5,859 nt of DNA from Deltaproteobacteria bacterium (lineage in GTDB: Bacteria; Desulfobacterota; DSM-4660; Desulfatiglandales; B25-G16). Positions 1 through 5,859 of the stretch are shown here, one piece after another (position 1 is the first letter of the stretch; each line of letters begins with the position of its first letter). Where the stretch lies: positions 1 to 5,859 of the forward strand of contig JAFDHR010000159.1 of the NCBI GenBank assembly GCA_019308645.1. The letters are read 5' to 3'. The translations under genes were made by a program, and so were the position numbers. The notes under the pieces are model-generated. The model ran no database searches and was not told the DNA's origin. It worked only from the letters and a program-made list of their open reading frames with translations.

Positions 1-200
1 CAGATGAGATATCCCCCACTTAGCTCTCCTACCGAGGCTTTCACATGCGCAACAAACTCATCTCGTCTATCTCGTCTAGTAATTGATGTATAAATGCAGT
101 AGGCAACACCCCATCCAAATGGAAGAATAAGTCGCGCTATCCATGCGTCGTTTGTGATCCCAATCAATATGCCTGCTATAACATTTGGGAAAGGAATCAT
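1..200 (-). CDS. Partial CDS, small hypothetical protein with hydrophobic N-terminus (3' end outside window)
   Basis: An ATG at 200-198 opens a frame that stays open for 66 codons and runs off the left edge, so only the N-terminal part is visible. It begins MIPFPNVIAGILIGITND. Residues 4-15 and about 19-41 are hydrophobic and could be one or two membrane segments. They are followed by a basic, charged stretch (TRRDRRDEF, residues 41-49) that would favour a cytoplasmic side. A GGAAG ribosome binding site at 210-206, 5 bases before the ATG, supports this start. The frame is also open upstream into the attC-like element, but no better start with a binding site is seen there. The gene begins just after that element, as cassette genes do. 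I do not recognise the family and assign no function. A 9-base tandem duplication gives the RRDRRD repeat. Confidence 0.6.
   Translation of the reverse strand, partial: MIPFPNVIAGILIGITNDAWIARLILPFGWGVAYCIYTSITRRDRRDEFVAHVKASVGELSGGYLI
60..77 (-). repeat. Two-copy 9-bp tandem repeat inside the partial CDS
   Basis: ATCTCGTCT occurs twice head to tail on the + strand. The unit is a multiple of three, so on the coding strand it simply adds three residues (RRD RRD) without a frame change. With only two copies this is probably a small in-frame duplication or chance. Confidence 0.5.
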
Positions 201-205
201 ATTAT

Positions 206-210
206 CTTCC
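206..210 (-). promoter_or_regulatory. Ribosome binding site of the partial small CDS
   Basis: On the minus strand GGAAG is followed by 5 bases and then ATG at 200. It decides the start of a gene that otherwise has an open frame extending upstream through the attC-like element. Confidence 0.5.
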
Positions 211-223
211 AATTCTGGGTTTT

Positions 224-299
224 GCTGATGCCCTGCATAACCAGCTGGTAATGAAGCGCAGCGGAATTGCCAGTCCGAGTTGATGCGGTTGTTAGCCCA
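224..299 (-). other. attC-like integron recombination site with a degenerate R' box
   Basis: Read on the minus strand, the element opens with TGGGCTAACAA (299-289), which fits an R'' core box (RYYYAAC). It then forms an imperfect hairpin. GCAT (286-283) pairs with ATGC (238-235). AAC (281-279) pairs with GTT (241-239), leaving base 282 unpaired. CTGG (273-270) pairs with CCAG (248-245), and AAT (268-266) with ATT (252-250). The loop is about 253-265. Unpaired bases on one arm only, with little sequence conservation between arms, are what integron attC sites show. The expected R' box opposite GGGCTAAC would be GTTAGC, but the matching place reads ATCAGC (229-224), two transitions away, so the canonical GTT at the crossover is missing. 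The element starts 4 bases after the res stop and ends about 24 bases before the next ATG, the usual cassette layout. No integrase is in the window, so the call rests on structure and position alone. Confidence 0.58.
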
Positions 300-302
300 T
301 TT

Positions 303-2825
303 TTAAGACCCGTTTTTCTCCAACTCCGCATCAAGCTTAGAATTGAAATTAAAATTTCCATTTCTCAAATGATCGAAATAGTAGTCATAATCTTCTGGTG
401 TTAAAAAATTAAAATAATATTTCAATTTTTTTTGCTGCTCGTTTAGAGTTTTAAAATGGTTTTTAGCTGCTTTGTATTTTGCTTTATTTTCATCCGATGG
501 CTCTCTGATTTCTTCGTCGCCCTTTATTTCTGTCACTAAAATATTATCACCAATTTTAATAAAGAAATCAGGATTGAATCCTCCACGTTTGGGGTGCTCA
601 CCTTTTTTCCACGAATACTCAATGGGATAAAAATCTTGATCAGTTGACTTTAGCCATGAATCAATGACTTTGGAATTTTCCTGAGCAATAAGCCTTCTAA
701 TAAAAAGGCGTTCCGGTTTGTGATCAGAAATGACCAAATTCAAGGGGGTTTTGAAAATATATTTATTCTCAATTTTTTCCATTGCCGAGACAGGCCGACT
801 TTCATCTTCCTCAAGGTCTTTGATAAAGGTCAGGCTCTCCTCATCGCTTAAATTATAGGTCAATTCATCAAAAAATATGGTTGCATCACCTCGTTTAATG
901 GCAGCATAGCCGACACTATTTCTATTTCTTTCTTTCGTATTTACTTCAATCAAGGCTTTGGGCGACATCCTGTACCGAACTGCTTTAGCAGCGGCTCGGT
1001 GAATGACGCCAAATGCCTGATATATTTTCTGCCTGTTTTCATCACTGATCTGGTTTCCACTTTCACCAATACGAACCAGTGAATTGCGGATAAGGTTTTT
1101 TAACCAATCCAGATTATATTTTTCTGCATAGTTGGTCGGATTTCCCGTTTCTGCTGTTTCCATGTCAATGGATTTAAACCGGTTGTGCAGTTGCTCGGCG
1201 ATCTCCTCGATTGAAAACATCTTATACTTGACTAAAGTCTTCTTCCTTCGACTTTCACCTGTTGTCGCTCTTACATATTCCGTTTCTCTCTCCAGTGCCG
1301 GCGACTGTCTTATTAATGTGATAAATCCTTTGGTAAATTCATACTCCTTTTCCTGCTTGTATTCTTCTGTTTCGGCGAATTTTTCATAGTCTATGTTATG
1401 TAAGGTAAAATGATAGTCTGGGTCTTTTTCAACAGGATAGGAATAAACCCGTTTTTCGATCTCCAATACTTCATCAACAAGATGCTTGATTCTGCCCGAC
1501 CATCGGTCGTGATTAAAAACAGTGACCACCGGTTTCTGTCCCAAATAAACTTCAGGAATGCGCAAACCTCTGCCAAGCACCTGGGCAATGAGCAGTTTGC
1601 TGTCAAAGGCTCTTTCTTCATGGGGAACAATCTGGAAGACATTTTTTACATCCCAACCTTCAGTCAACATACTAACCGATGTGATCCATTCAACTGGACT
1701 GTCTTTCCGATCAACGTCTTTCAGTTTCCTGACATTCTCTTTATGCTTTGGCGACGAAGTGACTTCCAAGACTTTTTTAGCGGCGTCTTCTTCCGAAATG
1801 CCTTCTGTTTCCGCCAAGAATCGAATAAGATCATCGGTCAGTTTATTGCATGCTCTGATATCTTTGGTTATTAAAATGGTTAACGGCCTGACCAGACGAT
1901 ATTTCGTATTCTTATTTTCGATATGGTTATCATAGATTTTTTGCAGTTTTTCATCCTGTGTATTGGATGAATCTTCTGCAACATAATCGATAGTTTTCAC
2001 AAAGCCCTGCTCAATGGCTTCCCGCAAAGAATAGCGGCTAATGACATCGGTAAAATAATCATCACCGATATAGCAGGTTCCGGAAAGACCGACGACGTAA
2101 TTGAAGCAAAAATCTTCATCAATCAAAAAGTCTTTCCACTTCTTGAACGATTTTCCTGTCTGGTTGAAAACGTGATGCGTTTCATCGTTGATGACCAGCG
2201 TTCTATCGCCTTTTCCCGCCAAACTCTCTCGAATTGAAGATTTGACATGCTCATAGAGCGCATGGCAATTTTCAACACAGATCGTTCCCGTTGTGATACT
2301 CTCGGTAGCGTTAATGATATGGGGATTTTTTACAACTGCATCGTCAGGCAAAAGTGCCCGCAAAATATCATCACCGGAAAGCATTTTGAATTTTTCCATC
2401 AAGCCGTCTTCAATGGTTGTGGATGGGCAGACCACTAAAACATGATCCACAGCGCCTTCTGCCAGCATAATCCTTGCAACGCCGTAAATGACATAACTCT
2501 TGCCTGTCCCGGTTGCCAGATCCAGCGAACAGGATAATTTATCGGGGAATTGAATGTATTTTTTGAACTGCTCGAATGTGCCGTAAAACGTTTGCAGCGT
2601 TTCATTGCTGTGATAATTTTCTTCGGCAAGGTCAGTGATATTCTTGTAATTTCCGCTTAAAAGGTAAGCAAGAGTATTGCGAATCGCTGTTTTCTGATAC
2701 TCCCGTTCACCGCACAGGGCATCCAGAAAGCCTTCGTATTTGTTGATATCAAATACAGCGGGATTGACGCTTTTGCTGACTTTCAGCACAAGATCCTGGT
2801 TGAGAAAGCGTTGATGTTCCAGCAT
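303..2825 (-). CDS. res: Type III restriction endonuclease subunit Res (helicase-nuclease)
   Basis: Restriction subunit of a type III system. The family uses ATP hydrolysis to travel on DNA and cleaves when complexes meet; Mod supplies site recognition. Numbered from the start at 2825 (840 residues), superfamily 2 helicase motifs appear in order: Walker A LATGTGKS (103-110, K109), a DEAH-type box DETH (214-217), SGT (248-250), TEGWD (388-392) and motif VI QVLGRGLRIP (415-424). A C-terminal PD-(D/E)xK nuclease follows, with NPDF (751-754, D753) and EIK (766-768). All key residues are present, so it should be active. Length fits the family (about 850-1000 residues). A longer frame starts at 2864 and would overlap mod by 38 bases. 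I prefer 2825 because GGGGAGG lies 8 bases before it and the mod stop is 1 base away, which implies translational coupling. The last 180 or so bases of the gene are noticeably AT-rich. It is the last gene of the unit and ends 4 bases before the attC-like element. Confidence 0.93.
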   Translation of the reverse strand: MLEHQRFLNQDLVLKVSKSVNPAVFDINKYEGFLDALCGEREYQKTAIRNTLAYLLSGNYKNITDLAEENYHSNETLQTFYGTFEQFKKYIQFPDKLSCSLDLATGTGKSYVIYGVARIMLAEGAVDHVLVVCPSTTIEDGLMEKFKMLSGDDILRALLPDDAVVKNPHIINATESITTGTICVENCHALYEHVKSSIRESLAGKGDRTLVINDETHHVFNQTGKSFKKWKDFLIDEDFCFNYVVGLSGTCYIGDDYFTDVISRYSLREAIEQGFVKTIDYVAEDSSNTQDEKLQKIYDNHIENKNTKYRLVRPLTILITKDIRACNKLTDDLIRFLAETEGISEEDAAKKVLEVTSSPKHKENVRKLKDVDRKDSPVEWITSVSMLTEGWDVKNVFQIVPHEERAFDSKLLIAQVLGRGLRIPEVYLGQKPVVTVFNHDRWSGRIKHLVDEVLEIEKRVYSYPVEKDPDYHFTLHNIDYEKFAETEEYKQEKEYEFTKGFITLIRQSPALERETEYVRATTGESRRKKTLVKYKMFSIEEIAEQLHNRFKSIDMETAETGNPTNYAEKYNLDWLKNLIRNSLVRIGESGNQISDENRQKIYQAFGVIHRAAAKAVRYRMSPKALIEVNTKERNRNSVGYAAIKRGDATIFFDELTYNLSDEESLTFIKDLEEDESRPVSAMEKIENKYIFKTPLNLVISDHKPERLFIRRLIAQENSKVIDSWLKSTDQDFYPIEYSWKKGEHPKRGGFNPDFFIKIGDNILVTEIKGDEEIREPSDENKAKYKAAKNHFKTLNEQQKKLKYYFNFLTPEDYDYYFDHLRNGNFNFNSKLDAELEKNGS

Positions 2826-2826
2826 A

Positions 2827-4977
2827 TTACTTGCCTCCCCACTTTTCCTGTTTTGCACCCCCAAAATCCCGCAGCGTCTTTATTTCCCGATATTCATTCC
2901 CGTATATGTCCAGATAAATAATCATGATCTGCTTTTTAATATTTTCCAAAGGCAGAAAGACCTTCCAGCCGTTTTTCTCAATCTCGCTGGCGTAAAAGGT
3001 TTTGTCCAGGTTGAATATTACACCATCATAATCAAAATCTACCATGATCATGGAAAGCGATTCCCGGTTTTCTAACTGGCTGGCACCTTTGAGCATCGCT
3101 TCGCTTTTGAACGTTTTGATTTTGATCACCGCATACTCAAGCAATTGATTTTTGGGCTTCTCAATCGAATAGGAACATTCCACTTTGGGCTGGCGGATAA
3201 AATCAAACCCCACGGCGTCAACCGTATCATTAACCTGACTTTCGTCGATGGGTTGCTTGATGGCTTCAAAATCCTTGTTGTGCAGTTCGTTAATGATTGA
3301 GTAGGGAATCCGCAGAATGTAATAGCGCACCGAACCTTTATCGATATAATCTTCCAGAAAAGTCACGCTGGCGGCAGGGGCGATAATAAAAAACTGACTG
3401 CCGAGTTTGGAACCGATCATGGAATGCAGGTCGTCGATAAAACCATAATCCAGCACCACCCCGCCCTCTTTTTGATAGTCAAACACCAGCACATCTGAAC
3501 GGCCTTTGTAGCCGTCCAATTCAACACCTGAAACTTTGTGTTTGTCATCCCGGCAATTGAAGAGCAGCAGGGCAAACTTGCGCCACTCCGGCCATGGAAG
3601 TTTTTTCAACCTGGTAAAATCATACAAGCCCGCATGATACAGGGTGAATGGTTTAGGTTTTAATGGTTTGCCTTGATTGCCGATTTCACTTTTCAGATTC
3701 AGCAAACGTTTTTGCATGGTGTAGATTGCCAGTTTACCGCAGTCGATCCCGATCCAGCGGCGGCCTAATTTTTCGGCAACGGCTAATGTGGTGCCGGAAC
3801 CTGCGAATATATCAACAATAATATCATTATCATTTGATGATGCTTTTATTATCCTTTCTAAAAGTTCCTCTGAATTTTCTGTAGGGTATTTTGTGCTTCT
3901 TGAATAAGATTCTATGTCTAACCAAATATTGCTAATCTTTTTTTCATCCGAACCTAAATAATCAACAGCAAAATCATCTGCACCACATTCAATGCAATTT
4001 GTTAAATTGTTCGTCGCAAAAAATCTTGTATCAGATTTAATATCATAAAACTTGAATATATGTTTTTTTCTTTTCATCATTTTGTATAGTTCTTCTTGAG
4101 ATTTACATTTGTAATATCTTGTCCCACAATTTTTACATCTTAATCGCAAATAGAAATCGTTTAGTAATTTATCAACTTTATCCTGCACTAATGAAAAGTG
4201 CTGGCCATCTGGAGGCAATAAAGTTTTTCTAATAAAAACTCGTTCTCTTGGGAACCGATCTCCAGCCATTAAAAAAGAAGTCCATTTAATTTCAGAAATT
4301 GGTCTTTGAATTTTTACATCATTATCTTTAAATAAAAAATTGTTGGTTCTTGAATACCAGAGTATGAAGTCATTATCAACTTCCAACTTTCCACCTTTCG
4401 CACCCGCTACATTTCTACCTCTATTTACAATAATTTCATTTCTAAAATTGTTTTGACAAAAAATCTCATCCATTATACATTTTAAATAATGTCCAAAATG
4501 ATAGTCAATTCTACAATAGATTGCACCATCTCTTGAAAGAATTTCCCTTAAGAAAATTAATCGCTTTCTTAAGAACTCAATGAATTCTGCACCTTTTTTC
4601 TTTGCGGTGTATGCTGCCTGACCATTTTTTACTGAATACTCGTCACCTGTTCCAAACGGTGGATCAATGTAAATCAGTTTCACCTGTCCTTTTACTTCAG
4701 GGTCGTCCAACAGGGATTTCATCACCTGCAAGTTGTCGCCGAAAATCAGTTTATTGGTCCAGCCGTTGCCGTTTGTGCCAAAGGTTTTAATCGGCTGCAA
4801 CGGCACGGCCATGGTATCGGCCAAAATGTCTTCTTCCCGCTCCTTGCCCGCATATACCAGTTCATATTCCTTTTTTTCCGGCGGAAACAGGATATGCTTG
4901 TAATCCAAAGGCAGGTCTTCGCCTTTTGCCAGCAGTTCCATAATGCGTTCTTTGTCTCGTTCGTTTAACTTTGCCAT
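2827..4977 (-). CDS. mod: Type III DNA methyltransferase subunit Mod (adenine-N6, beta class)
   Basis: Likely modification and recognition subunit: transfers a methyl group from S-adenosylmethionine to adenine in the target site and guides Res. In 716 residues it shows GDNLQVMKSL (80-89), the catalytic motif IV YIDPPFGTG (103-111) and, far downstream, the AdoMet-binding motif I DIFAGSGTT (389-397) followed by WIGIDCG (408-414). Motif IV before motif I is the beta-class order used by type III Mod proteins. Residues about 116-388 between them form the target-recognition region. This part contains CxxC pairs at C281/C284 and C328/C331 and is sharply AT-rich compared with the rest of the gene. 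The C-terminal third (440-716) has no motif I recognise and may contact Res. The start is set by GAGGGA 5 bases upstream of the ATG. It lies 16 bases after radC and one base before res. An orphan N4-cytosine or N6-adenine methylase is the alternative, made unlikely by the adjacent res. Confidence 0.92.
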   Translation of the reverse strand: MAKLNERDKERIMELLAKGEDLPLDYKHILFPPEKKEYELVYAGKEREEDILADTMAVPLQPIKTFGTNGNGWTNKLIFGDNLQVMKSLLDDPEVKGQVKLIYIDPPFGTGDEYSVKNGQAAYTAKKKGAEFIEFLRKRLIFLREILSRDGAIYCRIDYHFGHYLKCIMDEIFCQNNFRNEIIVNRGRNVAGAKGGKLEVDNDFILWYSRTNNFLFKDNDVKIQRPISEIKWTSFLMAGDRFPRERVFIRKTLLPPDGQHFSLVQDKVDKLLNDFYLRLRCKNCGTRYYKCKSQEELYKMMKRKKHIFKFYDIKSDTRFFATNNLTNCIECGADDFAVDYLGSDEKKISNIWLDIESYSRSTKYPTENSEELLERIIKASSNDNDIIVDIFAGSGTTLAVAEKLGRRWIGIDCGKLAIYTMQKRLLNLKSEIGNQGKPLKPKPFTLYHAGLYDFTRLKKLPWPEWRKFALLLFNCRDDKHKVSGVELDGYKGRSDVLVFDYQKEGGVVLDYGFIDDLHSMIGSKLGSQFFIIAPAASVTFLEDYIDKGSVRYYILRIPYSIINELHNKDFEAIKQPIDESQVNDTVDAVGFDFIRQPKVECSYSIEKPKNQLLEYAVIKIKTFKSEAMLKGASQLENRESLSMIMVDFDYDGVIFNLDKTFYASEIEKNGWKVFLPLENIKKQIMIIYLDIYGNEYREIKTLRDFGGAKQEKWGGK
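2834..2840 (-). promoter_or_regulatory. Ribosome binding site of res, embedded in the end of mod
   Basis: GGGGAGG on the minus strand sits 8 bases before the ATG at 2825 and overlaps the last codons of mod (the WGGK end). Ribosomes finishing mod would stop next to the res start, which suggests coupled synthesis of the two subunits. This site is the main reason to choose 2825 over the longer start at 2864. Confidence 0.75.
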
Positions 4978-4982
4978 AAAAA

Positions 4983-4988
4983 TCCCTC
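4983..4988 (-). promoter_or_regulatory. Ribosome binding site of mod
   Basis: GAGGGA on the minus strand lies 5 bases before the mod ATG at 4977, inside the 16-base gap after the radC stop. It supports the chosen mod start and a radC-mod-res polycistronic message. Confidence 0.7.
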
Positions 4989-4993
4989 AACTT

Positions 4994-5728
4994 CTATTTT
5001 GTCGCTTCAATTTCATATTCTTCAATCAAGCCTTCCTCGGCAAAACTAAAATACGAATTTTCTCCGATGATGACATGATCAAAAATCCGCAGTTCCATTG
5101 CCAGGGCCGCTTTCACCAAATCTTGGGTTAATCTTTTGTCGGCCTCGCTCGGCTCGATATTCCCCGATGGGTGGTTATGCGCCACAATCAGAGAAGGGGC
5201 TTGATACTTCAGTGCCGTCATTAAAATATCCCGCACCGACGGATTTACCCTATCCACGGTTCCCACATCAATATCAATCACTTCAGATACATGATTACCT
5301 TTATCAAGCAACAATATTTTAAACAGTTCTTTCTTTAAATCCCGCATCAGGGGCATCAGAAAATCCACCACATCCGCAGATGATTTTACCGCACCATGAA
5401 ACGCCTTTTCCTCGCTCATCATCCGCCGTCCCAATTCAATCGCTGCTTTTAATTGGGCAATTTTAGCATCCTTCAATCCATTGATTTCTTTAAACTCCGA
5501 AACATCAATCCCGCTCATTGCCCGCAACGATTTGAATTTATTCAGCAACTCCCGTCCGATATCAATAGCACTTTTACCACTCGTTCCTGTTCTTATTAAA
5601 ATAGCCAGCAATTCAGCATTGCTTAAAACTTGCTCGCCGTGTTTCAGTAACTTCTCCCTCGGTCGATCATCTTCAGGCCAGTTGCGGATTGATGAAGGAT
5701 ATTTTTTAGTTTCACTTTTTTTATCCAT
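4994..5728 (-). CDS. radC: RadC family JAB/MPN-domain protein (UPF0758)
   Basis: A full-length RadC-type protein of 244 residues (family usually about 220-230). The N-terminal half has the family signature NWPEDDRPREKLLKHG (16-31) and a helix-hairpin-helix-like stretch, EINGLKDAKIAQLKAA (81-96). The C-terminal half is the JAB1/MPN metalloprotease-like domain: a glutamate in KKEL (E134) and the zinc-site motif HNHPSGNIEPSEAD (184-197) with H184, H186, S188 and D197 all present. The name comes from an old link to DNA repair that was later withdrawn; the enzymatic role of the family is not settled. RadC homologues are frequent on mobile elements and near defence genes. Here radC is first in the unit and stops 16 bases before mod. 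The N-terminus carries about 12 more residues than common RadC starts, and no clear Shine-Dalgarno sequence precedes the ATG. No other start with a better site was found before the conserved signature. Confidence 0.92.
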   Translation of the reverse strand: MDKKSETKKYPSSIRNWPEDDRPREKLLKHGEQVLSNAELLAILIRTGTSGKSAIDIGRELLNKFKSLRAMSGIDVSEFKEINGLKDAKIAQLKAAIELGRRMMSEEKAFHGAVKSSADVVDFLMPLMRDLKKELFKILLLDKGNHVSEVIDIDVGTVDRVNPSVRDILMTALKYQAPSLIVAHNHPSGNIEPSEADKRLTQDLVKAALAMELRIFDHVIIGENSYFSFAEEGLIEEYEIEATK

Positions 5729-5742
5729 GGTATTTTTATAGT

Positions 5743-5827
5743 GGGCTAACGGTGCTGCGGATCAGCGGCGGCCGGACACGCGAGCTTGCTCGCGTGGAAG
5801 ACCGTCCGCTGCAGCCGCTTGATGGCC
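5743..5827 (-). other. attC-like integron site or large imperfect palindrome upstream of radC (far end unresolved)
   Basis: On the minus strand the element ends in CACCGTTAGCCCAC (5754-5741). Its GTTAGCC core matches an R' box, and the radC ATG follows 21 bases after it. Inward, the + strand shows nested complementary arms. ATCAGCGGC (5761-5769) pairs with GCCGCTTGAT (5814-5823), leaving one base unpaired. CGGAC (5773-5777) pairs with GTCCG (5804-5808), with an unpaired stretch GGAAGACC (5796-5803) on one side. The perfect terminal stem ACGCGAGC (5778-5785) pairs with GCTCGCGT (5788-5795). Unpaired bases, an asymmetric spacer and a variable terminal stem are the folding features of attC sites. 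The matching R'' box is not evident before the window ends, so it may be degenerate or outside. A REP-like palindromic repeat is the main alternative. Confidence 0.5.
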
Positions 5828-5844
5828 GGCGCGAAGCGCCGGTC
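5824..5844. repeat. Short GC-rich hairpin
   Basis: CCGGCGC (5826-5832) and GCGCCGG (5836-5842) form a perfect 7-bp stem around GAA. The stem can be extended by a G-T and a G-C pair. No T run follows on either strand, so it is a poor rho-independent terminator. It may belong to the adjoining attC-like element or be an independent palindromic repeat. Confidence 0.5.
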
Positions 5845-5859
5845 AGAAAGCGGATGGTA

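Noticed and set aside
426..433. Run of eight T (A8 in res coding sense) as a possible phase-variation tract
   Set aside because: It is short, encodes ordinary QQKKL in an AT-rich stretch, and no longer homopolymer or tandem tract of the kind that phase-varies mod genes is present.
1410..1874. 154-codon open frame on the + strand (and other + strand frames within 1132-1935)
   Set aside because: It lies entirely within res, opposite its conserved helicase motifs, with no recognisable motif of its own, so it is a shadow frame.
2826..2864. Longer start of res at 2864 overlapping mod by 38 bases
   Set aside because: The ATG at 2825 has a strong GGGGAGG site at proper spacing next to the mod stop. 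The 13 extra residues come from sequence constrained by mod.
3042..3053. Perfect 12-bp palindrome CCATGATCATGG inside mod
   Set aside because: It is within conserved coding sequence, has no second copy and no promoter nearby. Such a palindrome can arise by chance.
4063..4069. T7 run in the mod recognition region as a slippage site
   Set aside because: Too short, and explained by lysine codons in an AT-rich block. The frame is intact.
5735..5740. TATAAA (minus strand) as a -10 box for radC
   Set aside because: No -35-like hexamer at 16-18 bases (the position reads GATCCG), and it would leave almost no room for a leader.
5826..5842. Hairpin as a rho-independent terminator
   Set aside because: No T run follows on either strand.

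Overview
The window looks like an accessory (mobile) stretch of a bacterial chromosome. Everything that can be read as a gene lies on the minus strand and runs right to left. In order of transcription it holds radC (5728-4994), a type III restriction-modification pair mod (4977-2827) and res (2825-303), a short attC-like element (about 224-299), and the 5' part of a small unrecognised gene that leaves the window at base 1 (200-1). A second attC-like, GC-rich palindromic element lies upstream of radC (about 5743-5827).

The host cannot be named. Medium and very uneven base composition, good Shine-Dalgarno sites, a RadC of ordinary proteobacterial type and integron-like elements suggest a Gram-negative bacterium, perhaps from Proteobacteria or Desulfobacterota. 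That is a low-confidence inference.

The three genes are packed as one transcription unit. There are 16 bases between radC and mod, and 1 base between the mod stop and the preferred res start, whose ribosome binding site lies inside the last codons of mod. Mod (modification subunit, DPPF and FAGSGTT motifs) should supply target recognition and adenine methylation. Res (helicase motor plus a C-terminal PD-(D/E)xK nuclease) should supply ATP-driven translocation and cleavage. RadC is a JAB/MPN-family metalloprotein of unsettled biochemical role that often accompanies mobile DNA.

Two aspects stand out. First, the block is bounded by a 9-base inverted pair (GTTAGCCCA at 291-299 and its complement at 5742-5750). 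The flanking sequences fold like integron attC sites, res stops 4 bases before one of them, and radC starts 21 bases after the other. This suggests a very large (about 5.5 kb), three-gene integron cassette carrying a complete defence system. Second, the middle of mod, exactly between its two catalytic motifs, is a sharply AT-rich block that also encodes a four-cysteine zinc-ribbon-like pattern. This looks like an exchanged target-recognition domain.
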